Part shown: in pieces, positions 9,590-19,775 of the stretch
Position numbering within the stretch: position 1 is the first letter of the stretch
Layout of the letters: every line of letters begins with the position of its first letter
DNA from: Patiria pectinifera
Lineage: Eukaryota > Echinodermata > Asteroidea > Valvatida > Asterinidae
Length of the DNA stretch: 64,000 nt
NCBI GenBank assembly: GCA_029964075.1
Contig: CM057136.1
Coordinates: 9,486,001-9,550,000, forward strand
Reading direction: 5' to 3'
Notes under the pieces: generated by a model
Databases searched by the model: none
What the model saw: only the letters and a program-made list of their open reading frames with translations
What the model was told of the DNA's origin: nothing
Made by a program: the position numbers and the translations under genes

Positions 9590-11266
9590 ACCTATCCAGG
9601 CGACGTGAACCAAAGAGGAGACGAGACGAAACCCGTGGAAGAACCTACTGTACGAATTGTGACAATAGAACCAACAGTAGCACACGAATCATGGAGACGG
9701 GAACAGGAGGACGATCAAACACTTGGTTGGATCCTGAGGGCGAAGGCTGCTGCCACACCTAGACCAGAGTGGTCAGAGATTACATCAGGTTCGCCTTCAG
9801 TGAAGTCGTATTGGCTGCGGTGGGATCAGATAGAAATTAGAAAAGGACTCTTGTGTAAGAGGTGGGAGTCGGATGATGGCGGGCAGATAAGATACCAGGT
9901 TATTGTGCCAAAACCACATCGACAGGAGGTAGTGGACGAACTTCATGGGGGACTGACAGGAGGACACCTTGGTCAGAAGAAAACACTGGCAAAGGTGCGC
10001 CAGAGATTTTATTGGTTGGGGATGAATGCCGATGTTAGGTCCTTTGTCAGGCAGTGTGACATCTGCGCCTCAAAGAAGTCGCCTACCAAACGTCGAAGAG
10101 CCCCACTGCAACAGTATGTAGTTGGTGCCCCAATGCAGCGTGTGGCACTGGACATCCTTGGACCTCTTCCAGAAACCGAACGTGGCAACAAATATGTGTT
10201 AGTCGTTGGCGACTACTTCAGCAAATGGGTAGAAGCTTATCCAGTGCCTAACGAGAGAGCAGAGACTGTGGCTCAGAAGTTAGTTATGGAATTTGTGTGT
10301 AGGTTCGGAGTCCCCGTCGAGCTACATTCAGACCAGGGAAGGAACTTTGAATCCCAGGTGTTTGGAGAGATGTGCAAGGTGCTGGGGATTAAAAAGACGC
10401 GTACGAGACCATACAACCCAAAATCGGATGAGATGATAGAGCGCTTCAACCGGACCTTGCTCAGTATGGTTGCTGTGATGATAGAACCCCATCGACGTCA
10501 ACGCGATTGGGATGAGAAGGTGGCACTTGCAACGTTCGCCTACCGGGCAACACCACACGAATCCACGGGGGAAACACCTAACATGCTAATGTTAGGCCGA
10601 GAGGTGCTCTTGCCTCTAGACTTGACCACTAGGGTTTCCTCAGACAAGGATGAGGGAGATGTCAGAAGCGATTATGCTTACGACTTAAGGGAAGGAATGC
10701 GATTTGCGCACGAAAAGGCTAGGGAGCACCTAAAAAACAGTGCAAGGCGGCAGAAGAAATACTACGACCACAAGACAAGTTCAACGACGCTAAGGACCGG
10801 GCAGTTTGTTTGGTTACACAACCCGAGTAAGAAAAAGGGCCTGTCACCTAAGTTGCAACGGAGGTGGGAAGGACCTTACCTTATTTTGAAGAAGTTATCG
10901 GAGGTCACTTTCAGAATTCAGAGGAACCGACGGGGCAAGAAGAAAGTTGTTCATTTCGACCGACTAAAGCCCTATGAAGGTCGCCCACTCGTGCCTTGGG
11001 ATGGAACAGAACTACATGGAACACCTCGCCAACCACAGAGACAAGAAGGAGAATCAGAGATAGTAGGAGTGGAAAACACTGAGGCGTTAGAAGAGACTCT
11101 ATATGAGGAAGTAGAAGCGGAAGAAGCTAGGGAGCTTAGTGAACCAGGGCAAGAAATACCAGAAACCCTGGAAGTACAAGAAGAAAGCCAAAGAGAGACT
11201 TTTGAACCTGTAGCCGGGAGAAGAAATCCACCTAGGCATCGCCGTAAACCACAACGTTACTTGTAA
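9590..11266 (+). CDS. Pol: integrase, in frame after an internal TAG
   Basis: Same frame as the upstream pol. After a spacer come the HHCC zinc region (HGG...GGHLG...CDICASKK), then the DDE catalytic core with VALDILGPLP, HSDQGRNFES and SDEMIERFNRTL, and a GPY/F module near WEGPYLIL. The Glu/Pro-rich tail ends in a basic stretch (RRNPPRHRRKPQRYL). It inserts the cDNA into the genome. A single TAG at 9587 separates it from RNase H; otherwise no break is seen. Whether this is a nonsense mutation or a read-through codon cannot be decided here, but the bases after TAG (ACCTAT) do not match the CARYYA read-through context. Confidence 0.9.
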   Translation, partial: TYPGDVNQRGDETKPVEEPTVRIVTIEPTVAHESWRREQEDDQTLGWILRAKAAATPRPEWSEITSGSPSVKSYWLRWDQIEIRKGLLCKRWESDDGGQIRYQVIVPKPHRQEVVDELHGGLTGGHLGQKKTLAKVRQRFYWLGMNADVRSFVRQCDICASKKSPTKRRRAPLQQYVVGAPMQRVALDILGPLPETERGNKYVLVVGDYFSKWVEAYPVPNERAETVAQKLVMEFVCRFGVPVELHSDQGRNFESQVFGEMCKVLGIKKTRTRPYNPKSDEMIERFNRTLLSMVAVMIEPHRRQRDWDEKVALATFAYRATPHESTGETPNMLMLGREVLLPLDLTTRVSSDKDEGDVRSDYAYDLREGMRFAHEKAREHLKNSARRQKKYYDHKTSSTTLRTGQFVWLHNPSKKKGLSPKLQRRWEGPYLILKKLSEVTFRIQRNRRGKKKVVHFDRLKPYEGRPLVPWDGTELHGTPRQPQRQEGESEIVGVENTEALEETLYEEVEAEEARELSEPGQEIPETLEVQEESQRETFEPVAGRRNPPRHRRKPQRYL

Positions 11267-11443
11267 CATCACACATAGAAAGAGGGACCTACGTAGGGTT
11301 AACCAAGGGAATCACCTCCAATGAGGCGTGGATGTGTGAGGAGAGAGTGAATGAGTTGTGAAAAGTAGACACCCTAAAGGTTTAAGATAGCAGTGAGGAC
11401 TAACCGTAATTTCATTCTGTAATTTGACGACAGAGACATCATC
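11267..11443 (+). other. spacer between integrase and ORF3
   Basis: There is no ORF of note. A possible splice acceptor (TTTGACGACAG, just before 11434) precedes the ORF3 ATG, which would allow a subgenomic mRNA; this is inference. Confidence 0.35.
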
Positions 11444-12829
11444 ATGAGAAACTCACCGCCGAAGAAGACACCAAGGGACCTTGATGAAGCAGCGACAGTG
11501 GAGTGCCCCACCTGCCACGATGTGTTTCTGCACAAGCGCAGTTTGGAGCGACACATCAAGGTGGAGCATGGCCCGCAAGTATATTATTGGTGTGGGCAAT
11601 GCGAGCACAGAAACAACAGACGGGATAACCTACGGGCCCACTATCGCGACTGTCATCCATCGGCACAGGGAGAAGTAAGCCAGATTCGAGCCGAGACGTA
11701 CGAATCCAGAGAGCGTGCTAGGCGCTCTAAAATCGAAGAGTCAGGACACCGCTCTCACGAGAACCACCCTACCACAGCCGAGAGGGATAATGAAGCCAGA
11801 CGCAGAGCAGAGAGAAAGTCAAGCTCTTCTGGACGGAGCAGTGACCACCCAGACGCCGGCAACAGCGAGAGAAAGCGTAGCCGAGCAACTGATGCCGGAG
11901 ACAAGCCATCAAAGAAGCGCCTTCGAGGTGAAAGTGCCCCAGCAACAGTGTCAAGAGCACCAAATGAACACCAGGATGAGGAGGAGCGACCGGCCACAAA
12001 GGCGCACAGGGTGAAGGCTCCTTCCACGATCTCTCATGCCCCTGACGACGAGCCGATATCGATGGAGCTCTCCAGCTCTGAGAAAGCAAAGGAGAAAGCT
12101 GAGTCACCCACACAGGTGGTGGTATCTGTAGCAGCAGGAGCTGATTTGCTGGGGACGGACGTGCCGCAAGCGGCCACAGAGGTCGAGATACCCACAACTG
12201 CAGCGGATGGTGAGGATGAGAGTGTACCAGAGATAATGGTGTCTGCATCACCGAGTATGTGGGAGAATGAGAGGTCCTGGAGCCCACAGCGAGAATGGCG
12301 ACCTGTCAGGCCAGGAGGAAAACCGTTAAGCATGATGAGGTTGATTCGTGGTCTGGGAGAAAATCCCGAGGAAGGCGCCGCAGAGACGGAGGGCCTGCGC
12401 ATGCCATCCACACCCTTCCAGATCAACAAGCTGCTGCCTGGACAAATGGTCCGCTGGAGGGAGGTAAAGGAGACCTACCTATACAAGGGCGACGACAAGG
12501 TAATCAAAGGTGAAAGGTCTCGAGAATTCGATGTTGTTTACTTACGGCCCTATGCTGAGCAAGGGGAGTCCAAGGGGAAAGAGCCGGGCACCGCACCACC
12601 TGGTCAGGGTCGACACCTGTGCAGGCTGGTGAGGTTGGAGGGTGACCATGCAGGAGCACCATACAAGGATAACGACCTAGTTGACGCCATGATCGGCAAT
12701 GTTCGGCGAGTGGCAGAGACTGACGTACGGGAAGTCTACGTGGACGGAGAGAGAGTAACGAAGGACAAGACAAAGCGGGTCTTCGACTGCAGTTTCCAGG
12801 CGGGAGTTGCAGTGAACAGAAAACCATAG
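11444..12829 (+). CDS. third ORF of the Ty3 element: C2H2 zinc-finger protein of unknown role
   Basis: 461 residues in the place where envelope genes sit in errantiviruses, but with no signal peptide or membrane segment. Residues ~20-45 and ~49-73 form two C2H2 fingers: CPTCHDVFLHKRSLERHIKVEH, here split as CPTC...HIKVEH, and CGQC...HYRDCH. A long charged, Ser/Arg/Glu-rich disordered region (~80-280) with basic stretches such as KRSRATDAGDKPSKKRLR could hold nuclear-localisation signals. The C-terminal ~150 residues look folded (PGQMVRWREVKETYLYKGDD; REFDVVYLRPYAE). I do not recognise the C-terminal domain. The intact frame in a young copy suggests selection. A captured host zinc-finger gene, a targeting or chromatin factor, or a nucleic-acid chaperone are all possible. 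Confidence 0.8.
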   Translation: MRNSPPKKTPRDLDEAATVECPTCHDVFLHKRSLERHIKVEHGPQVYYWCGQCEHRNNRRDNLRAHYRDCHPSAQGEVSQIRAETYESRERARRSKIEESGHRSHENHPTTAERDNEARRRAERKSSSSGRSSDHPDAGNSERKRSRATDAGDKPSKKRLRGESAPATVSRAPNEHQDEEERPATKAHRVKAPSTISHAPDDEPISMELSSSEKAKEKAESPTQVVVSVAAGADLLGTDVPQAATEVEIPTTAADGEDESVPEIMVSASPSMWENERSWSPQREWRPVRPGGKPLSMMRLIRGLGENPEEGAAETEGLRMPSTPFQINKLLPGQMVRWREVKETYLYKGDDKVIKGERSREFDVVYLRPYAEQGESKGKEPGTAPPGQGRHLCRLVRLEGDHAGAPYKDNDLVDAMIGNVRRVAETDVREVYVDGERVTKDKTKRVFDCSFQAGVAVNRKP

Positions 12830-12955
12830 CTGTACAGGGACGTTTAAACTTTTAAGTTTGATGTTAACACCTTGAAGGACTTTTTTAGTGTTGCCGAGTT
12901 CGACCTTCTAGGCGGCGTTTTAGCGTTAGGCGTCAATGTTTCTGAGAAAAGATCT

Positions 12956-13127
12956 CAGGTTTAAAGTCAAACCTGTAAAGGCTCTTATAAGGATAAGGTC
13001 TTATTGTTGTTTAACTAAAGTTTTATGAAAGAGTTTTTGTAAAGGACCTTAGGTTAAAAATTAAACCTGTATAGGCTCTTGAGGATAGGGTCTTATTGTT
13101 GTTTTACCTAAAGTTTTATGAAAGAGA
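12956..13127 (+). repeat. two-copy ~95-bp tandem repeat before the 3' LTR
   Basis: Two diverged copies (12956-13033 and 13050-13127) share AAACCTGTAWAGGCTCTT, GGTCTTATTGTTGTTT and AAAGTTTTATGAAAGAG. They lie in the 0.5-kb non-coding stretch 12830-13325 between ORF3 and the 3' LTR, which otherwise shows no gene. Confidence 0.75.
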
Positions 13128-13325
13128 TTTGTAACCTTTTATTTTTGTGTAAGAAAGCCTTACGTATTTTCTGATGTATAAAGACTTTTAAATTAGGTCA
13201 GTATTGTTCTTGTTTAAACAAACACCTTAGAGACCTTAGGACAACTTACTTAAGGCGCAATATTTCTGTTAAAGTTTTGCTCAGCTGAATGGTCAAGGGG
13301 ACTGACCAGCCTTGAGGTGCGGCTG

Positions 13326-13968
13326 TGTAACGAAATATTGCTTCGCGCTCTGGGCTTCCGTAGCTGCTGAGCGCTGGTGCGCGGGCTGCGTTCTGTGCGG
13401 CAGTGCACGTCGCTGGTGCTCTGCGTGCAGTGTATATAAGCGCACTGCACGTGCGTCGCGGGCGTCTTTCCGCTGCTTGCTCTTGGTCCGTGCGGACGAA
13501 AGCAAGTACGCTCTGCCGTTGCTCGCTGGCTGTTGGATTGGTGGGATTAGGCTGTACCCCGTGAACCCTAGTTGCGGGGTGAGTAGCTGCATCTTAGGCT
13601 TATCGGTCCCAGTGTCCATTGTGATTACCCGATTGGTGATTGTTTGTGATTCTCGATTATAAAGTCCCCAAGAGATAATCGTCATTATTGTACCAGTCAA
13701 CCCTGCAATTAGCGCCTATATAGGAACCTGTGAATTACTTTGAATAAATCAACCAGTTCAAGTATATAAGCCTGGTGTGGTGCATAATCTTTGACGTGTC
13801 TACTCTTGTGTGGTGAGCGTGTGTGCGTGGTGTGCAGACCTAGGCGCCTGGAGGTAGACTTCCCCCAAAACGAGTCCGCCCCTCAGGCCTCTGCGGTTAC
13901 CGCTCGTCGTGGAGGCCGAAGCCCATTATTTAATCAGCGGCAGACGCCGCCTGGTAAAGTCCGCTACA
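13326..13968 (+). repeat. Ty3 element 3' LTR
   Basis: 643 bp, beginning TGTAACG and ending CTACA, nearly identical to 5018-5660 (two differences seen). It is followed directly by ATAT of the target duplication and then by the resumed foldback-transposon unit. Confidence 0.95.
13433..13440 (+). promoter_or_regulatory. TATA box candidate of the 3' LTR
   Basis: TATATAAG lies 107 bp into the LTR, a suitable place for the U3 core promoter. The equivalent site in the 5' LTR (5125-5132) is TACATAAG. A second TATATAAG about 436 bp into both LTRs is a less likely alternative because it lies after the AATAAA. Confidence 0.5.
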
Positions 13969-15692
13969 ATATTCATTAAAATCTTCTTTTTTTTAATGTG
14001 AAGCCATCACAAACCTACCCTTTCAGAGGCGCGGCATCCATTTTTAAAATGGGGAGGGGTACTAAATATGCACAACGTGGAAAATTTTGACCGCGTTTCA
14101 TACAATAAAATCCACCTCAGATAGCTGTTTAATGTGTTGGAGTAGGGCCGCCTTTATAGTTGGAAGTTACTGTTGGCAAACCCTTTTTTTTTACACTATG
14201 CATTCTTGCCTCATCTATATTAACCCAGTTACTGGTTCCGTCGTCTGTAGAATTATTGTTAACCTTTCAACTGCAGCAAAATCTGAATTGGGGTATAAAC
14301 AAAATATAAAAATTGCAATTGTGGGCACAGTGAGTAAGCCCCTCACACCTCTAAAAGGATGAGTTTGCAGTGGCTCTACATATGAATTGATTATCTTGCA
14401 CCAAGTTTGTGTGAAGTTTAGTCATTTATGAAAGTTCGATGGTGGGCAAATGATTAGTAGCACCCCCCCCCCCCCATTTTTTAAAAATAGATGCCATGCA
14501 TCTAAAAGGATAAGTTTGTGATGGCTTCAAATAAAAAAAAGGAAAGATTTTCATGAATATACTGTCTGTGTGGAGTTTAATCCATTAATGAAAGGTAGGC
14601 ATGACTTTCTTTTATAGGGGCATCACGAGTACCCCCCATTTTACTATGGCTGCCACGCCCCTAAAAGGGTGTGTTTACGATGGCTTCACGTGTGACTTTT
14701 TTTCTCGTGAATATTAATGTCTGTGGGAATTAGCTTCATTCGTTTATGAGATGTGGGCACATTTTTTTTCCATTTTGGGCATAATGAGAACCCCGCCCCT
14801 TTTTTCAATATGGCTGCCACGCCCCTAAAAGGGTGTGTTCGCGATGGCTCCACATCTAGAATTGTTTTTCTCATGAATGTCAATGTCTGTGGAAAGTTCC
14901 ATTTCTCTATGAATGTGGGAACAATATTTCCAGGGTGGGCATAATGAAAACCCCGCCCCTTTTTTTCTTATATGGTTGCCACGCCCCTAAAAGGGTGTGA
15001 TCGAGATGGCTACACATCTGGAATTTTTTTTCTCATGAATATAAACGTCTGTGGGACGCTTTATTCGTTCATGAAATATGGGCACAATGTTTTCCAAAGT
15101 GGGCAAAATAATTAAACCCCCCTTTTCTTTTAATGGCTGCCACGCCCCCAAAAAGGTACTTTTGTGGTGGCTTTGAATCTGGAAAACACTAATAATCTAT
15201 ATAATTATGTCTTTGTGAAGTTTTCTGCTTTTGTAACAAGTGGGAAAAACCATTTTCACTGCGGGCACGACAAGTCCCGCCCCCTTTTTTTAAATGGATG
15301 CCACGCCCCTAAAAGGGTAAATTTGCGATGGCTCCACATCTAAAACATTTTCTCGCAAGAATATAAACATCTGTGCCAAGTTTCACGCTTTTATGCAAAA
15401 GTGCACAATTCATCGATATAGTCCGCTGGACTATAGTTAAATATGTACATCATTGGCTTTTGCAGTAATTTTCAGAAATGAACTATTTGGGGGTTAGTAT
15501 AATAGATCAAATATTGTTACACCGACATGTTTGAAGTTTTGTTTTCGAAAATGCTGGGAAAACCACGAAAAGCAAAAATGTTCAAGTAGTCTGGTTCCCT
15601 GACTCCACTAAAGATGAAATGGATCAAAAATGCCGGAGAATTGTAAGGTATGGGAACAAGTCTAGCTGGCCTGCACCCGTTGACGAACATAC

Positions 15693-17040
15693 ACGGAGAG
15701 CTGGATAGTGTTTAATCAAAATTTCGGGAACAAATCCTCTGATTGTCTTAAAGCATAGTATCAACGACCCTGATCACAGAATGGCCAGTCTTAAGTTTCG
15801 CTAGATCAGACCAGTGGCGTAGCCAGGAATTTTTCAGTGGGGGGGCGCTGGGGGGGGGGGGGCGGGAACATTTTATGGGGGGCGTAAAGCAGGGGCGTAA
15901 ATCGCTTCTCAAAAGTCGCGGGGTGTGGACAGACCTTGTTCATAACTGATGCAGGCGCGAAGCCCTTACGGCGTGGGATTCGGGGCGCTCTTAAGGGCCC
16001 CGAAAAAATTCGATTCTAGATGTTCTGTGGTGTGATTTTCTTACGACTTTCCTCCATGCTTTAACTAATATTTTCTTGACAAAAGATAATTATTTGAGCA
16101 TCGTTTTCGAGGCTGAAGACATTGAATCAGCTATCGGTATTCTGAGCTATTGGCGTGGGGTTCGGGGCCCGCTTAAGGACCCCGAAAAAATTGGATTTTC
16201 GATGCTGGTGTGGTGTGATCTGAGGCAATTTCTTACCACTTTAACCAATAATTATCTAAGCACAAAAGGTAATAATTTAAACATAATTTTCTAGGTTTTC
16301 TCAGCTAAAGGCATAAGAAAATTGTGTGAACATTGTTTCTGAGGTTGGAGTCATTGAATCAGCTACCAGAATTCTGAGCTATAGGCGTGGGGTTCGGGGC
16401 CCGCTTAAGGGCCCCGAAAAATGTTGGATTCTAAATGCTCTGTGGTGCTATCTGAGGCAATTTCTGACCACTTTAACCAATATTTTCTAAGCAAAAGATA
16501 CATTGTAGTACATAATAGGGCCCATGGCGTCATGTAGATCAATGATATTTTTTTTAGAAACTCAAAATCTCAGTGGGGGCGACTGGGGGGGCGACAAGGT
16601 TTCATGGGGGGGCGGTCGCCCCCCCCCGGTGGCTACGCCACTGGATCAGACTAATGCCCTTTGGCGCCATGCCAAACAGGGCAAATTTTACATTTAATCA
16701 AAATTTTGAGAACAAGAACAAAACCAGTATCATTTGATAGCTTGGAACTAGTAGATTATGGAAAAAGCGCGGAGGGTGGGCGTGGCCGTCAAAGCTCCTT
16801 TTCCTTTTCGCTGATACCGTTGCAACGCAATGATAGAGGAGAAAGTGAAACCAGTTTCTATTGATGGCTTAACACTCATGAAATATACAAAATATAACTT
16901 AAGAGTGGTTTTAGGTCAGACTAAATGCCTACAGGCTTAAGAGCGGCGGGAAAAGCGCGGAGGGGGCGGGGACTCAACCCCCCACCATGTACATTTTGGC
17001 TCCTATCGTTGCAAGGTATTTGTTAAATCCTGCCATACTA
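15693..17040 (+). repeat. repeat family A, copy 2, interrupted
   Basis: The family starts at AGAGCTGGATAG (15693), breaks at 15811, and resumes at 16644 with the duplicated GATCAGAC. It then continues through the AAAAGCGCGGAGGGTGGGCG block to about 17040. The interruption is the hAT element at 15812-16643. Confidence 0.85.
15812..16643. mobile_element. non-autonomous hAT element (CAGTGGCGTAGCC ends), 8-bp TSD
   Basis: The ends are CAGTGGCGTAGCCA and its reverse complement, flanked by GATCAGAC at 15804-15811 and 16644-16651. An 8-bp duplication is diagnostic of hAT. The interior has G-rich ends and three degenerate repeats of GGCGTGGGGTTCGGGGCCC with CTTAAGGGCCCCGAAAAA. There is no transposase ORF. 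Related copies: 34997-35333 (truncated) and 45820-46692 (reverse). Confidence 0.92.
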
Positions 17041-18904
17041 TATATAAGTGGAAAAGAACGGCATTGCAACTTTTATTCTACACTCATGTTATAAATTCAG
17101 AACCAAAAGACAATGGGGTGACCTTTGACATCTATTTCTCTTGTCGCTGTATCTCAGATCACAAGTTGTAGACTCACAGTACATGTATTTCACTGAAGTG
17201 TCAAGTATTTAATTTTGGTGCTCCTTTAATACTCCATGTTATAACTCACTCCATGTTATAACTCACTCCATGTAATAACTCACTCCGTGAAAACTATATT
17301 GAAAAACACAAAGGGAACCACATTTAAGTACATGAGAAAAACCTAAATGAGAAACCCTAGTTTGAACCAGTCACATTATAAGGCTGACCTTAACTTACAT
17401 GTACATGTACATCGCTACAATAAACATTGGGCAGGACCTATAATGCATGTACGATTATTGTGTTTAAGTTTCATTTCTTAAAACAAAGTTTGGCTTTACA
17501 ATCTTATATTTCTATTAAGCATTTAAACAATCATAAAAGGTACAATTTATATTACCTCCATGCCTCTGTGACTTCAAATTTGACTGAATTTAATGACTGT
17601 AATTTCTGAGACACAACGCGTGATGAACTTATGTGTGGTGAAACTTCTGGTCGCTTGAGGGCGCTATAACGAAGTACCGTCATCAGTTACACTCTTTTTT
17701 TAGTGGCAGCCGCAACAATGATACGACTACATGGAAGGGAGTGGACCGAGGTGCAAAATTCAAAGCTTGGTGTGAGATAGTGCTATAGCAGCAAAGGCAT
17801 AAGCATATGGTTTTGCTTGATAAGGGGGGATGCCGCCCGGAAAAAAATGACACAAATTAATGAGACGAATTTCTAGTTGTTGCAGTACATGGGGGCGCAG
17901 TGTTTAAATTCAAAGCAACAGATTTATGACCTTTGCACGGAATCACAGTAGCCAAAGCGCTTTACCCAACCATGAAACATTATTTCTCGTTCGCGATAAC
18001 CAGCCACATTTTGTTACCCTTTTATCAAACTCACTGGTGCACTGTCGTAATGTTTGTTGCGCCTGCGTTGGTATAAAACAGGGGGCATGGGGATCAGATG
18101 CTCTGCAAAAGAAAAAAAACGTTTTTGGATCTAAATTCATGACATCATGTATAGAACAATAGAGTAAAAATAAATGTCCATTCATTATTTAGACTTGGAA
18201 CATGAACAGTTGGCATTTTTAAGTAATAGTGGAAAATGGGTATATAAAGCTCGCAGACTTTAACAATTTCACCATGGGTCAGATATGACCTTTCCCTACA
18301 TTTGAAACATGTAATGGCAAGAATTCACATCGAGAGTTTAGATATGGGTCGTGGCAAAGTAGGATTTGAATACTACATCTTTAAAATATCAATAAACAGG
18401 GTATACACAGTTAGACCTTTCGAAAGTCACCAGAGGGCAATGTGACATTTTCTCACATCCGATCATATTCACAATAAGACTCTAAGAACCAACATGTGAA
18501 GTTTTATGCTTTTATAGGCTCAAAGTGCACAACTGGTTACGATATGTGACCTTAACAGCCCTGTCAGCCCACCACTGCCCCTTAAGATTCAATTCAATAT
18601 CTAGCTTCAAACCTGAAAACTGATACATGTATGTACAATGTACTAAATAATTGGGTTTTCTTTAAATTCGCCAGCTACCTGTGCTTTCGCATAATTAGCC
18701 ATTTTTTGAAGCAAACGTTGATATCTGTAATGAAAGGACTCCCGAATATCTGTCGTATATCTGTAAAGTTTCAGTTCAACCTGTTAAAATATTTTGATGT
18801 CATGACTATTTTAAGTCGGCACTCTCATGCGCCCTCCGATGTACGTTTTAGGCTTACATGCTCCATGTAATGGAAAGTTAACATTTAATCCGTGCCTATA
18901 CCTG
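17041..18904. other. no supported gene; one short tandem repeat
   Basis: Unique-looking A/T-rich DNA. A 17-bp unit (ATGTTATAACTCACTCC) is repeated about 3.5 times at 17230-17288. The ORFs here are short, without recognisable domains, and are probably chance. Confidence 0.6.
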
Positions 18905-19548
18905 TTTAAATATTTGGACATTTTGTGACGAAGGTATGCCCTAATGCCATAAACATGCTGTCAAAATAACTGAAAGACATCAAAACAACTGTCAGAGAAA
19001 CTGAAAGAATTGAATAAGAGCATTGCGACGATAGGAGCTCAAATGTATATGGAGGGGGGTTGCGGCCCCGCCCCGTCCACGCTCTTCGCACCGCTCTGAA
19101 GTTAATTAGCCTGACCAAAAATCATTCTTAAGTTATATTTTCATGTTCCACAAGGGCCAAGGCATCAATACAAAATGCTTTCATTTTCTCCTCTACCGTT
19201 GCAATTTAACGCAACGGTATCAGCGAAAATGAAAAAGAGGGGTGACGGCCACGCCCACCCTCCGCGCTTTTCGGGCCGCTCCTTTGTTAATTAGTCTGAT
19301 CTAAAATCGCTCTTAAGTTATATTTCCATAATCTACAAATTCCAAGCTATCAATAATACTGGTTTTGTTCTTGTTCTCAAAATTTTGATTAAATGCAAAG
19401 TTGGCCACATTTGGAATGGCGCCAGAGGGCCTTTGTCTGATCTGGCGAAACTTAAGACTGGCCATTCTGTGATCAGGGTCGATGATACTGTGCCTTAAGA
19501 CAATCAGGGGATTTGTTCCCAAAATTTGGATTAAACCCTATCCAGCTC
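18905..19548 (-). repeat. repeat family A, reverse copy
   Basis: Reverse complement of the family: it reads from the GCGGCCCCGCCCCGTCCACG block to CCAGCTCTG at the right end. It shares GGCGAAACTTAAGACTGGCC with the other copies in complement. Confidence 0.85.
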
Positions 19549-19608
19549 TGTCTAAATGTATAGTCAGTGTTGTCCGAGGGTTTGTGAGATAAAATTCACA
19601 AGCTTCGG

Positions 19609-19775
19609 TTGGGACTCAAACCCAAGACCTCCTGTTTGCAGGTGCTGATGTTGGATGAAAATTAAGCTCGATCTGATTCGAACCAGCCACAGACCCAGGC
19701 AACTTTGCTGGTCGAGTGGCAAGACATTCGCACTAGTAAGCACATTGTCGTGGGTTCCAGTCCCACCCAAGTAAA
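19609..19775. repeat. tRNA-derived SINE-like arms in opposite orientation
   Basis: On the + strand, TGGTCGAGTGG (19709-19719, A-box-like) and GGTTCCAGTCC (19753-19763, B-box) are spaced as in tRNA, and GTGGG-TTCCAGT-CCCAC makes a perfect T-arm. On the - strand, TTGGG-TTTGAGT-CCCAA (19609-19625) makes a second perfect T-arm. These look like two tRNA-derived SINE heads, not functional tRNAs, since no full acceptor stem is evident. Confidence 0.5.

Larger units (their letters stand above)
5018..13968 (+). mobile_element. Ty3/gypsy LTR retrotransposon, young full-length copy
   Basis: The element has two 643-bp LTRs, a tRNA-Leu-type primer site, gag, a frameshifted pol in the order protease-RT-RNase H-integrase (the Ty3/gypsy order), and an extra zinc-finger ORF. 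It is flanked by ATAT at 5014-5017 and 13969-13972, a 4-bp target duplication. By eye the LTRs differ at only two positions, which implies recent insertion. One in-frame stop interrupts pol at 9587. No convincing polypurine tract is visible directly before the 3' LTR. Confidence 0.95.
4240..15437. mobile_element. foldback DNA transposon with ~160-bp repeat arms, split by a Ty3 element
   Basis: The left arm (4240-5017, continuing at 13969-14110) consists of ~160-bp units containing GACATTCATGAGAAAA, GATGTGGAGCCATC and TTTTAGGGGCGTGGC. The right arm (about 14320-15437) carries the same units in reverse complement, and both termini end in CTGGACTATAG or its complement. The intervening 5018-13968 is an unrelated LTR retrotransposon inserted with a 4-bp duplication. 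No transposase ORF is seen, so the element is non-autonomous. Unit boundaries are approximate, and the external target duplication is obscured on the left by the palindrome. Confidence 0.75.

Noticed and set aside
11444-12829. Envelope gene for the Ty3 element
   Set aside because: No signal peptide, membrane segment or cysteine pattern of an envelope protein; it has C2H2 fingers instead.
5745-13700. Minus-strand ORFs of up to 172 codons under the Ty3 element
   Set aside because: Shadows of gag, pol, ORF3 and the LTRs with no recognisable domains.
19700-19775. A functional tRNA gene
   Set aside because: A- and B-box-like sequences and a T-arm are present, but no acceptor stem or clear anticodon arm; SINE origin is more likely.
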